From Pseudomonadales bacterium (GTDB taxonomy: Bacteria > Pseudomonadota > Gammaproteobacteria > Pseudomonadales > Azotimanducaceae), in contig JAJEIQ010000025.1 in NCBI GenBank assembly GCA_022827905.1, forward strand, positions 1 to 50,972: 50,972 nt of DNA, written 5' to 3'. The position numbers and the translations under genes were made by a program. Positions within the stretch are counted from its first letter, which is position 1; each line of letters starts with the position of its first letter. Below are positions 15,210 to 23,701 of the stretch, in pieces. The notes beneath the pieces are model-generated. The model was not told the origin of the DNA and made no database searches. It saw only the letters and a list, made by a program, of their open reading frames with translations.

Positions 15210-16291
15210 CCGTTAATGCCCAGCTCGCTGCGCAGGTCGGCGGTCAGGGCTTCCATCGGGGGGTCCAGCGGGATGCCGGTGCCGTCGGCGATGCGCACCA
15301 TGCGCTGAAAGTTGGCGATGACGCCGGCGGCGTCGATCATGGCCGGCTCGTCCAACTCGCTGAGCACCTGTTGCCGGGCTGCGGCGATGGCTTCGGCATC
15401 GTCGTCCAGGCTGACGTCGGCGAAGGCCAGCAGGGCTTGGCCGCTGGGCACGCTGGTTGGAACCGCTTCGTCGGCAACGATGGCGGTCAAGTCCACATCC
15501 TCTCCACTGGTCTCGGCGCTCACACGGAGCATCATGGCGTGGGCGCTGGTTCAGTAGAAACACTCGCTCAAGGAAGACACGCGTCCGGCCAGCAGCTCAA
15601 TCTGGCAACGGGAAAGGGCGCTGTTCGCGTTGTCGTTGGGAGTGCGGATGCTGCGCAGGGGCAGGTATTGGGCGTCGCTCAAACGGAGCAGCATGCGCAC
15701 CGAGTCAGGCACCAGGCTCATGGCTGAAATCACGTTGGCCGAGCGCCCGCCCGGGTAGAGGTCGGCTTCCGACTCGCCCGCGTGCTCCGGCTGCACGGTG
15801 TGCACCCAGGCGCCGGAGTCGGCCGCGCCGGGCGGACGGTAGCCGCTTGGCGAACCGGCTACGGCGGATGGCAGGGGCTCCAGCGGGAGGCCCAGCGCGC
15901 GATGAAAGCCATCGATGCTGATGGCCGCCACCACCACGCCCAGGAGTTCGACGTATTGCTCATCGCTCACCCCGGCGGCGTTGACGCCATCGAGCCAGCT
16001 TCGGGATAGACGCGCCGGGTCGGTGGTCACCCGGTGTACGGTATCGATGACGACGTCCGGCAGGTGGGTGGTGCTGAGGTGGGGGCCGAAATCCCCGTTC
16101 GGGGACAGGGCTTCCCGCCGTCTTCGGCAAGCCTCGCAGAAACGGGCGTTGCGCGTTTCGGCGACTAACGCGATCCGGTCCTCGCTCGACCACCAACAGC
16201 CGGGCTCGGCGATCATCTGCCAGACGGCCCGGTGCGCATCGGGAATGTCCTCCCGGATGGCGTATCCGCTCTTCGAATAGTCAAATGCCAT
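15194..16291 (-). CDS. Carboxymuconolactone-decarboxylase/AhpD-like probable selenoprotein
   Basis: One reading frame of 366 codons interrupted only by UGA at 15553-15551. The first domain has C52-x-x-C55 (RFCEAC). The second reads ECFY-UGA-TSAHA: in AhpD/CMD peroxidase-like proteins this site is C-x-x-C followed by His, so the UGA stands exactly at the second redox Cys (position 247). The 118 downstream codons stay open and family-like (MMLRVSAE onward). In the mRNA a hairpin GCUC-CGUGU-GAGC (15530-15518) begins 20 bases after the UGA, with its loop 24 bases after it, in the range of bacterial SECIS elements. I read it as CxxU selenocysteine. The alternative is a TGC/TGT-to-TGA nonsense mutation giving a 246-residue product. 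Function would be thiol- or selenol-based peroxide reduction or disulfide exchange. Confidence 0.7.
15518..15530 (-). promoter_or_regulatory. Candidate bacterial SECIS hairpin
   Basis: On the coding (minus) strand, a 4-bp stem GCUC/GAGC closes a CGUGU loop. A U-G pair and further weak pairs extend it outwards past an A-C mismatch. The loop starts 24 bases after the UGA codon and has G in its second position, both compatible with SelB-binding hairpins. An alternative CACG/CGUG stem overlaps it. The stem is short, so this is supportive only. Confidence 0.4.
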
Positions 16292-16370
16292 GGCGCTTGC
16301 GCCTCAACCTGCTGCAATTCCGGCAATGGTGGCGAGTTGCGGTCGGATTGGCAATAAGGGCCTAGGATTT

Positions 16371-16456
16371 CGAGGGCAAGATGCCCTCGAGCCGGCGCGT
16401 GGCGCCGATTCTCCACGCATGCCCTCGAGCCGGCGCGTAGCGCCGTTTCTCCACGC
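16371..16456 (+). repeat. Palindromic core plus two 38-bp tandem repeats
   Basis: The core CGAGGGCAAGATGCCCTCG (16371-16389) is the same hairpin found in arrays at 25, 29 and 31 kb. It overlaps two tandem 38-bp units (16381-16418 and 16419-16456) that begin ATGCCCTCGAGCCGGCGCGT and differ at two positions. The array fills the gap between the CMD-like gene and the 5-alpha-reductase-like gene. Confidence 0.85.
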
Positions 16457-16474
16457 ATGGGCTAGAATTCCCTA

Positions 16475-17233
16475 ATGATTGATCTATTGCCGTCACTGAA
16501 CCTCACCACTTGGATTTGGATTGCGTTTGCCCCGCCCGCCTTCATCGTGTTGATGGTGGGATGGGACCCGGTCGGGCGCGTCGGCGGCGGGGGCTTCGGC
16601 TTTCGCGTGGAAAGCCGGCTCGCCTGGATTCTCATGGAGTTGCCGGCGCTCGCCACCTTTCCGCTGATCTACCTCTCAAGCGGCAATCTGCATGTGGTCG
16701 GCAATGTCGCGGTCGTGCTTTGGTTGGCCCACTACGGACACCGCACCTTCGTCTGGCCTTGGTTCGTCCCCAAAAAGGGCAGCACGGTGCCGATCACGAT
16801 GATCGCGATGGCGGTGTTCTTCAACGGGATCACCGGTGGCCTGATCGGTTGGTTCATGGGCTACCACGCCGACTACGGAGTGGACTGGCTAGCCGACCCC
16901 CGCTTCCTGGCCGGGCTGGCGCTGATGTTCGCAGGGGCGGCGCTCAATGTCTGGGCGGACTATCGGCTGCTCGATCTGCGCAAGGCAAGCGGGGGGCAGC
17001 GCGTGATGCCGCAGGGCGGGGCGTTCGAACACCTGGCCTGCCCCAATCTGGCGGGTGAGATCCTTGAGTGGATTGGGTTTGCGCTGCTGACTTGGTCGTT
17101 TCCCGCCTTGGCCTTCGCCATCTGGACGGTTGCCAACTTGGCGCCTCGGGCATTCTGGCGCCGCAACCAGTACCGGGAGAGCTTTGCCGACTATCCCAAG
17201 GGGCGGGCTGCGCTGATTCCCAAGTTGTTGTGA
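16475..17233 (+). CDS. Steroid 5-alpha-reductase (SRD5A)-family membrane protein
   Basis: A 252-residue integral membrane protein with about six hydrophobic segments. It shows family signatures: WPWFVPKKGSTVPITM near 100, the NG--GG-IG---G loop, and the C-terminal NQYRESFADYPKGRAALIPK that resembles the NADPH/steroid-binding end of 3-oxo-5-alpha-steroid 4-dehydrogenases. It would reduce a delta-4 double bond in a 3-keto steroid or a related enone or isoprenoid. ATG 16475 is preceded by TAGAAT (16463-16468), so the transcript may have little or no leader. The genes beyond it (DUF1214, sulfotransferase, SCP2) are convergent. Confidence 0.85.
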   Translation: MIDLLPSLNLTTWIWIAFAPPAFIVLMVGWDPVGRVGGGGFGFRVESRLAWILMELPALATFPLIYLSSGNLHVVGNVAVVLWLAHYGHRTFVWPWFVPKKGSTVPITMIAMAVFFNGITGGLIGWFMGYHADYGVDWLADPRFLAGLALMFAGAALNVWADYRLLDLRKASGGQRVMPQGGAFEHLACPNLAGEILEWIGFALLTWSFPALAFAIWTVANLAPRAFWRRNQYRESFADYPKGRAALIPKLL

Positions 17234-17248
17234 GCGCCGCGCCCGCCG

Positions 17249-18301
17249 TCACCAAGTGAGCAGTTCAGCCGTTGGCGTCTCCGGCATCTCGTCAGCGAGC
17301 AGCCAACGGATGAAGATGATCGCTTCGTCGTAGCCCGCCGTGCTGATCCAGTTGTGCTCGGCTGGCTGGTGGCTGACGTGGACCACGTAGCTGCCGTCGG
17401 GCTCGGGCGTTGCCGTCTGCTTGTTGAGGCAGACCGGGTAGTCCCTGAAATTGGTGGACTGCATCACGAAATTCCAAGTCTGCAACCCCCAGTAGCAGGC
17501 CTCCGGCGAGCGGAAACGGAGCCTTAAGTACTCATTTTCCTTGAGCCGGTAGCGGCAGAAGCAGTAGATGTTGTCCACGGTGCCCCAGCCGCCTTGGTCC
17601 GCATCGAACTCGAAGGGCGGCAGGAAGACGTTGATGGGGAACTCAACCGGCAGCGGCGCGATCCAGGTGGTGCATTGGAAGAACATCGCCATGGTGCGGA
17701 TGCGCCGGGCCAATTGCTCGTCGGTCAGCGGCAGTGCCGCAGGCTGAGCGGCGACGTTCTCGATGCTCAGCCGGCTTTCCCGTGAGTTTGGCCGGTCGAA
17801 GAAATACTCTCGGGTGAAGAGCGTCACGGCGTCTTCGTCGATGCGGAACTCGTTGGGGCCCTTGGGGTTCGGGGTGAGCTTGATCTCGAAGGAGCCGTCC
17901 TCGGCGAAGACGATGTCGCGCTGGTTGACGTTCAGCGTCACCCGGTCGGCTAGCTCGCCGTGGGGGTCGCCGCCGTAGAGGCAAAAGCTTAAGTAGCAAC
18001 TGTCGAAGCGCTGCCCCTTGATCAGGTACTCCTGGTCGCCCCGCACTTGGGAGAAGTAATAGACCGCATCGACGTTGTCGCCGTACAGCTTGCGGTTGCC
18101 GTCGGAGAGCAGCATGAGCTCCGGCCGCAACGGATCGTTGTGCAGGTAGAAGTCCACGGCGGTCTGCAATAGGTGGAAGATGTGCTGGTAGCCATCGACC
18201 TGGCCTTGGTGGTCCAGCCCCTTTTCGGGGTCCAAAAAGGTCTGGTCCGCGTCCCGGATGATGTCCAGGAACTCGTTCAGGGCTTCCTTGCTTTGCAACA
18301 T
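17249..18301 (-). CDS. DUF1214-domain protein
   Basis: A 350-residue protein. Its C-terminal ~110 residues (LRLRFRSPEACYWGLQTWNF through HNWISTAGYDEAIIFIRWLL) fit DUF1214, a beta-sandwich domain of unknown function. The N-terminal part (about 1-100, DADQTFLDPEKGLDHQGQVD) matches proteins often found beside sulfotransferases in lipid or steroid gene groups. No signal peptide is seen. It begins at ATG 18301, 41 bases after the sulfotransferase stop, and is probably co-transcribed with it and the SCP2 gene. Confidence 0.8.
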   Translation of the reverse strand: MLQSKEALNEFLDIIRDADQTFLDPEKGLDHQGQVDGYQHIFHLLQTAVDFYLHNDPLRPELMLLSDGNRKLYGDNVDAVYYFSQVRGDQEYLIKGQRFDSCYLSFCLYGGDPHGELADRVTLNVNQRDIVFAEDGSFEIKLTPNPKGPNEFRIDEDAVTLFTREYFFDRPNSRESRLSIENVAAQPAALPLTDEQLARRIRTMAMFFQCTTWIAPLPVEFPINVFLPPFEFDADQGGWGTVDNIYCFCRYRLKENEYLRLRFRSPEACYWGLQTWNFVMQSTNFRDYPVCLNKQTATPEPDGSYVVHVSHQPAEHNWISTAGYDEAIIFIRWLLADEMPETPTAELLTW

Positions 18302-18342
18302 GGGGCTTCCTCCCTCCTCGGTGGTTTGATGGGTCTTGCGTG

Positions 18343-19611
18343 TTAGGCGAGCTTGCGTTCGGGGGCCTTGTCCAGACCGCCCAGGAAATCGAGATAGCGG
18401 CGGTAGTGCGTTTCGACTTCGGCGGGCTGGACGCCGATCATGTCCAGGGAGTATTCGTGCTTGCCGTGCTTGTCCTTGGCTTCTTGGCGCAGGAAGGCTT
18501 CCATGCGGCCGGCGCTGCCCGCATCGAGGCGCCAGCCGAACCGGTCGTAGATCTGCCGCACCACCGCCATTTGGTCCACCACGAAATCGTCGAACAGCAC
18601 ATCGACGATCTGATCCTCCCGGTTGAGCCGCTGGCGGTCCTCGAGGAATCGCTCAAAGTAGCGCGCCCAGAGCCGCAGCTGCTCGTGGCCGGACCGCTCG
18701 ACCGCCTCGTGGTTGGAGTACAGGGACCGCGTCGAGGAGATCAGGCTGGCCAGTGACGGCACGACGTAGGCCGGATGGCGGTGGGTCATGATGATCCGGG
18801 CGTCGGGATAGACGTCGAACAACGCTTGCAGGCGCATGAGGTGCACCGGCGACTTCAGCAGCCATCTTGAGGTGCGCACGCCGCCGGATTGCAGGAATTG
18901 CAGGAACCGCCGGTGCCAGCGGAAATTTGCGGCTTGGTCGGCCGTCTCCAGAAACCACTCGCTGTAGTCGGCCAGGTAGGCCTGGGCCATGTACTGAAAG
19001 CTGGTGAAGTTCAGCGCCATCACCCCGACGCACTCCTGGGGCGAGTCCGCCTCCATGTAGTGTTTCTTGCGGAAGTCGGGAACCAGTTTGAAGAGCTGAT
19101 CGAACTCGGTGCGAATCGTGTCGATGCGGTCGTTGTGTCGATAGCTTTCCGGCGTCGGCGCAGGGTGCGGCAGCAGGCATTCCCAACTCAGCGGCGAGCG
19201 GTGCGCGGCGTCTTGGTTCAGAAGCGCCTGCAGTATGGATGTCCCGGAGCGCGGCATGCCGATGATGAACAGGGGTTCGGTGATCGGATCGTCGAGGATC
19301 TCCGGGTGCTCAGCGATGGCCTTCTCCACTTTGAACCGGGCGTCGGCCATTCGCTGGATCAGGGTCTTGAAGGCGAACTTGCCGAAGGCGTTCAGCCGGG
19401 CGTCGGCCTTAGTTGACGCGATCAACCGATCAAGCCCCTCGGTCAAGCCGTCGTCGGCATACGCATGGCCGGCCGTCTCAGCCGCCTTGGCCAGTATCCG
19501 GCGCCGGTCCAACTCGAAGAGCCGGATGCCGCATCCTTCGATCAAGGCACCTGCGGCGTTGATGGCCTTGAGCGTCGTCGAATGCTCAATGGCGATCGGC
19601 GAGTTGTACAT
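18343..19611 (-). CDS. Sulfotransferase family protein
   Basis: A 422-residue PAPS-dependent-type sulfotransferase. The 5'-phosphosulfate loop is FIIGMPRSGTSILQALL (about 114-130). The 3'-phosphate site is ARIIMTHRHPAYVVPSLASL (about 270-290). Sulfotransferases of this long soluble form are common in marine proteobacteria beside lipid-handling genes; the acceptor is unknown. ATG 19611 lies 6 bases after the SCP2 stop, and DUF1214 follows, so SCP2, sulfotransferase and DUF1214 look like one operon. Confidence 0.9.
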   Translation of the reverse strand: MYNSPIAIEHSTTLKAINAAGALIEGCGIRLFELDRRRILAKAAETAGHAYADDGLTEGLDRLIASTKADARLNAFGKFAFKTLIQRMADARFKVEKAIAEHPEILDDPITEPLFIIGMPRSGTSILQALLNQDAAHRSPLSWECLLPHPAPTPESYRHNDRIDTIRTEFDQLFKLVPDFRKKHYMEADSPQECVGVMALNFTSFQYMAQAYLADYSEWFLETADQAANFRWHRRFLQFLQSGGVRTSRWLLKSPVHLMRLQALFDVYPDARIIMTHRHPAYVVPSLASLISSTRSLYSNHEAVERSGHEQLRLWARYFERFLEDRQRLNREDQIVDVLFDDFVVDQMAVVRQIYDRFGWRLDAGSAGRMEAFLRQEAKDKHGKHEYSLDMIGVQPAEVETHYRRYLDFLGGLDKAPERKLA

Positions 19612-19617
19612 CGCCGA

Positions 19618-19920
19618 CTAGGTGAGCTTCTTGAGCTTGGTGGCGATCGACATATCCCCCTTCACCTTGATCTTGCCGGAGGCGACGGCCATGAACGGCT
19701 TGATCTCCCGCCTTTGCAGCTTGCCGTAGGTGTCGAGCGACATCCGCACGGTGCACTCCGCCTCGATGTCCTGGCCGGTGACGACGGCCACCTCGTTGCT
19801 GTCTCCGGACCCGTCGATCAGCATGCGCTCATCGTCGAGGCAGAACATCAGGCTCTTGCCGAGCGGGTCGATCTGGCTGGCCTTCTCGTTCATGTCGGCG
19901 CAGATTTCCTCAATGGTCAT
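19618..19920 (-). CDS. SCP2 sterol-binding domain protein
   Basis: A 100-residue single-domain SCP2 (sterol carrier protein 2-like) protein with the usual alternating beta/alpha pattern. Its end, AVASGKIKVKGDMSIATKL, matches the family signature in which the GKIKVKGD-type segment closes the lipid tunnel. It would bind an acyl-CoA or sterol-like lipid and may present it to the sulfotransferase encoded next. Start ATG 19920 is followed by no other candidate. It is the promoter-proximal gene of the three-gene set. Confidence 0.92.
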   Translation of the reverse strand: MTIEEICADMNEKASQIDPLGKSLMFCLDDERMLIDGSGDSNEVAVVTGQDIEAECTVRMSLDTYGKLQRREIKPFMAVASGKIKVKGDMSIATKLKKLT

Positions 19921-19932
19921 TGCAAACCCTCC

Positions 19933-21303
19933 CTAGGTGCTGTGGTTCAAAGCGCGCCATTGTTCGGGCAGCGGCGCTTGCCGCTCGACCCGGGCGTGGA
20001 GCGCACCGTCGTGAAAGTTGACTTGGATGCTGTCGCCGGCTTCCACCGCCGCGGCGTTGGTGATGGCGCCCGCTGTGTCGGTGCCTGTGCCCGTGACGAT
20101 GGCGAATCCCCGCGCCAGCGCCTGCAACGGACTGACCGCCTCAAGGGTGCGGGCCAGGGCACTGAGCCTATCCGCGTTCTGCGTGAGTTGGGCTGCCATG
20201 CGCCGTTCGGCGCGGCCCTGCAAAGCGGCCACCGCAGCGGTTAGAGCGGCGATGCGCGGCTCCGGGCGTTGCCGCTCAAGCCCCTGCTGCAGGCTCGCGA
20301 AACGGGTCCGCGTACGCTCCAGACTGTTCCCCAAGCCCAGACGCAGGCGCGTCTCGAGATCGTCGGCCCGCTGCATCAATTGCAGCAGGCGGTCGCGGGG
20401 ATTGACCAGCCGCGACCGCAGGGCCGCATGCTGGTGGCGAAGCAATTCGAGCCGGTTGTTCGAGGCGGACATGAGCCGCTGCCGCCAGCGGCCGAGATCC
20501 TGATTCAGGGCGGCGGCGTCCGGCGTGATCAACTCCGCCGCCGCCGACGGCGTGGGCGCCCGAAGGTCGGCGGCGAAGTCGGCGATGGTGAAGTCGGTTT
20601 CATGGCCGACCGCCGACACCGTCGGCACCGGGCAGCGGGCGATGGCCCGGGCCACCGCCTCTGAGTTGAAGGTGAACAGGTCCTCGAGGCTGCCGCCGCC
20701 GCGGGTCAGCAGCACCAGGTCGGGCGCCAACCCCGGCACCCGGTTCAGGGCATCGAGAATCTGCGGCTCGGCTTCCGCGCCTTGGACGGCAACCGGCAGC
20801 AGGGTGACCTCAAGCAGCGGAAAGCGGCGCCGAATGACGCTCAGCACATCCCGAAGCGCGGCACCGGAAGGCGAGGAGACCACGGCCAAATGGCGCGGAT
20901 AGGCCGGCAGGGCGCGCTTGCGCTCCTCGGCAAAGAGGCCCTCGGCGGTGAGGCGGGCCTTGAGCGCCTCGTAGGCGGCGCGCAAGGCGCCTTCCCCGGC
21001 CGCCTCCATGTGCTCCACGATGACTTGGAATTCGCCCCGGTTCTCGTACAGGCTCACCCGCCCGCGCAGCAGCACTTCGCCGCCGTCGCTGGGCTGCATT
21101 CGGCACAGGCGGTTGCGGTTGACGAACATCGCGCAGCGCACCTGCGCGGCGTCGTCCTTCAGGGTGAAGTACCAGTGGCCGGAGCGGGGCCGGGCGAAGT
21201 TGGAAATCTCGCCGCGAATCCAGACGAGGTTGAAGCGCTCCTCAAGCAGCCGCCGGGCGCTTTGGTTGAGGTCGCTGACGGAGAGTACGGTGGGTTCGGT
21301 CAT
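19933..21303 (-). CDS. xseA: Exodeoxyribonuclease VII large subunit
   Basis: A 456-residue XseA. The N-terminal OB-fold (VLSVSDLNQSARRLLEERF, then VWIRGEISNF and GHWYFTLKD) is followed by the catalytic core (VVSSPSGAALRDVLSVIRRR; LTRGGGSLEDLFTFNSE; VGHETDFTIADFAADLRAPT) and a coiled-coil tail. With XseB it degrades single-stranded DNA; xseB is not in the window. ATG 21303 is chosen because upstream codons run into bamA. It follows bamA directly (7-base gap), an unusual partner for this gene. Confidence 0.97.
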   Translation of the reverse strand: MTEPTVLSVSDLNQSARRLLEERFNLVWIRGEISNFARPRSGHWYFTLKDDAAQVRCAMFVNRNRLCRMQPSDGGEVLLRGRVSLYENRGEFQVIVEHMEAAGEGALRAAYEALKARLTAEGLFAEERKRALPAYPRHLAVVSSPSGAALRDVLSVIRRRFPLLEVTLLPVAVQGAEAEPQILDALNRVPGLAPDLVLLTRGGGSLEDLFTFNSEAVARAIARCPVPTVSAVGHETDFTIADFAADLRAPTPSAAAELITPDAAALNQDLGRWRQRLMSASNNRLELLRHQHAALRSRLVNPRDRLLQLMQRADDLETRLRLGLGNSLERTRTRFASLQQGLERQRPEPRIAALTAAVAALQGRAERRMAAQLTQNADRLSALARTLEAVSPLQALARGFAIVTGTGTDTAGAITNAAAVEAGDSIQVNFHDGALHARVERQAPLPEQWRALNHST

Positions 21304-21310
21304 GGACCCT

Positions 21311-23701
21311 CTAGAAGGTGCGGCCCAGCTCGAACTGAAAGCGCTCCTCCTCGTCGATGGACTTAGTGTTGAAGGGCTTGGCAATGCCGAAGGTCATCGG
21401 CCCCATGCCGGTCAACCAAGTGATGCCGAAGCCGACCGAGTAGCGGAACTCATCCAAGCTGAAGCCAAAGCAGTTGATGCTGGTTTCCGGGCAGTTGGTG
21501 TTGAAGACGTTGCCCGCATCGACAAACATGACCGAGCGGAACTGCCGGTTGTCCTCCACGAACGGCAGGTTGAAGATGATTTCCGCTGAGGCCTCCACGA
21601 GCAGATTGCCGCCAAAGGGGTCGCCGCGGTCGCGGAAGAAGCCCGACGGCAACGGGTTGCCGTCCCGGTCGGTGGAGGGGTTGGTGGTTCTCGGACCCAA
21701 GGTCGATTGCTCGAAGCCGCGGATGGAGCCGAAGCCGCCGGCGAAGAAGTGCTCATAGAACGGCAGACCCTTGGTGCCGCCGTAGCCGCCGCCGTATCCC
21801 ACCTCGGTGCGGAAGCGCAGCGCCATGTTGCCGATGAAGGGGAAGTACTGCTCGCCCCGGTAGGTGAGCTTCCAGAACTGCAGGTCGCTGCCGGGGACCG
21901 AGGCTTGCAGGCCGAGGGTCTGGGAGCGGCCCCGGGTGGGAAACAGGCCCCGGTTGAGGGTGGTGCCCTGCCAGGCGAGATTGAGCTTCAGGTTCAGAAA
22001 GTCGTCGCCGTTCTTCTCTAGGAATTCGGTGATCTCCAATGCCGGGAAGCGGCCTTCGGTCAGTTTGGTCTGCTCTATGGTGCCGCCGAAATTGATTCGC
22101 TGGGTCTCGCCGATGGGGAAGCCGAAGGTGATGCCCAAGCCAATGGCATCGGTGCTGTAGCGGGCGATGTTGCGCTCGTCGAAATCCAGGCGGCGGTAGT
22201 AGGCGTTGTAGCCGCGGCTGATGCCGTCGAGGGTGTAGTAGGGGTTGAAGTAGTTGAAGCTCGCCGACTTCTGGTAGCTGGAGAACGACAGGCCGACGCC
22301 GAGGCTGTTGCCGGTGCCGAGCACGTTGTTCTCCTGGTAGTTGCCGCCGAGCACCAGCCCCCAGCCCTGGCTGTAGCCGAGGGTGGCGGAAATGCTGCCG
22401 GAGGGCTGCTCCTCCACGTCGAAGGCCACGTCCACTTGGTCGTCGGTGCCGGGCACCGGCGGGGTCTCCACGTTCACTTCCCGGAAGTAGCCCAGGCGCT
22501 CCAGACGCACCTTGGAGAGGTCGATCTGCGCCGTGGATGCCCAACCGCCCTCCATCTGGCGCATTTCCCGGCGCATCACTTCATCCTGGGTGACGCGGTT
22601 GCCGGCGAAGCTGATGCGGCGCACGTAGGCGCGCTTGCCCGCATCGATCATGAAGTCCACATCGACGTTGCCGGTCTCCTCGTCCACCAAGGGCACCCCG
22701 GAGGCGGATGCGAAGGTGTAGCCGGCATTGCCAAGCGCCCCTTCCAAGCGGTCTTCGGTGGCGGTCAGCAGTTGTTGGGAAAACACTTGGCCGGGGGCAA
22801 CTAGGAACAGGCGCCGCAGATCCTCCGGCTTCACGTCGTTGAGCTGGCCGAGCAGATTGACCTCATCGACCACGTACTTGCTGCCTTCCTCCACGTTCAT
22901 GGAGATATAGACCTGGCGCTTGTCCGGGGTGATGCTCACCTGGGTGGAATTGATGTCGAACTCGACGAATCCCCGGTCCTTGTAGTGGGACTCCAGCTTT
23001 TCCAAGTCGCCGGAGAGCTTTTCGCGGCTGTACTTGTCGTTGTTGCGGAAGAATGAGAAGAGCGTTGGATGCTGAAGCTCCATTACGTCAAGCAGCTCAT
23101 CCTCGGAAAAGGCGTTGGCGCCGACGATGTTGATGTGGCGGATGCCCGATGTCTTGCCTTCTTCGATGTCGATGCGGATGGCCACCCGGTTGCGGGCCAG
23201 TTCCTCCACCTCGGTGTCGATGGCGGCGCCGTAGCGGCCTTGGGAAACGTATTGGCGCTCGAGCTCCAAACCGACCCGCTCCAGGGTCGCCTGCTTGAAT
23301 ATCTCGCCTTCGCTCAAGCCCTGCTGGGTGAGCCCCTCCAGCAGCGCATCGGTCTTGATGGCCTTGTTGCCCTCGATCTCAATGGACTCGATGGCGGGCC
23401 GCTCGACCACGGTGACCACCAGCACGCCACCGTCCCGGGCCATGCGGATGTCGTCGAAGTAACCGGAGGCGAACAGCAGGCGAATCAACTGGCGGATGGC
23501 CACTTCATCGACCCGGTCGCCGACGTTGACCGGCAGCGCGTTGAACACCGTGCCCGCGGAGACCCGCTGCAGCCCCTGCAGGCGGATGTCGGCGATGGTG
23601 AAGGCGTCGGCGCGGACCGGCGCGGCGGCGCCCAAGGCCACCGCAAACGCCGCTGCGCCGAGCATGGCGCGCAGCAGGCGGGTTCCCCGGGCGAGCAGCA
23701 C
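21311..23701 (-). CDS. bamA: Outer-membrane protein assembly factor BamA
   Basis: A 796-residue BamA with an N-terminal signal peptide (LGAAAFAVALGAAAPVRA), five POTRA domains (starting FTIADIRLQGLQRVS) and a 16-strand barrel. The barrel includes the conserved lid loop region (GGFGSIRGFEQSTLGPR, the VRGF motif as IRGF) and ends in FQFELGRTF with the terminal aromatic residue. It inserts beta-barrel proteins in the outer membrane. The frame starts at GTG 23701, overlapping the rseP stop by one base; an internal ATG 36 bases later is a possible alternative. rseP-bamA order is the normal one, but skp and lpxD do not follow. Confidence 0.98.
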   Translation of the reverse strand: MLLARGTRLLRAMLGAAAFAVALGAAAPVRADAFTIADIRLQGLQRVSAGTVFNALPVNVGDRVDEVAIRQLIRLLFASGYFDDIRMARDGGVLVVTVVERPAIESIEIEGNKAIKTDALLEGLTQQGLSEGEIFKQATLERVGLELERQYVSQGRYGAAIDTEVEELARNRVAIRIDIEEGKTSGIRHINIVGANAFSEDELLDVMELQHPTLFSFFRNNDKYSREKLSGDLEKLESHYKDRGFVEFDINSTQVSITPDKRQVYISMNVEEGSKYVVDEVNLLGQLNDVKPEDLRRLFLVAPGQVFSQQLLTATEDRLEGALGNAGYTFASASGVPLVDEETGNVDVDFMIDAGKRAYVRRISFAGNRVTQDEVMRREMRQMEGGWASTAQIDLSKVRLERLGYFREVNVETPPVPGTDDQVDVAFDVEEQPSGSISATLGYSQGWGLVLGGNYQENNVLGTGNSLGVGLSFSSYQKSASFNYFNPYYTLDGISRGYNAYYRRLDFDERNIARYSTDAIGLGITFGFPIGETQRINFGGTIEQTKLTEGRFPALEITEFLEKNGDDFLNLKLNLAWQGTTLNRGLFPTRGRSQTLGLQASVPGSDLQFWKLTYRGEQYFPFIGNMALRFRTEVGYGGGYGGTKGLPFYEHFFAGGFGSIRGFEQSTLGPRTTNPSTDRDGNPLPSGFFRDRGDPFGGNLLVEASAEIIFNLPFVEDNRQFRSVMFVDAGNVFNTNCPETSINCFGFSLDEFRYSVGFGITWLTGMGPMTFGIAKPFNTKSIDEEERFQFELGRTF

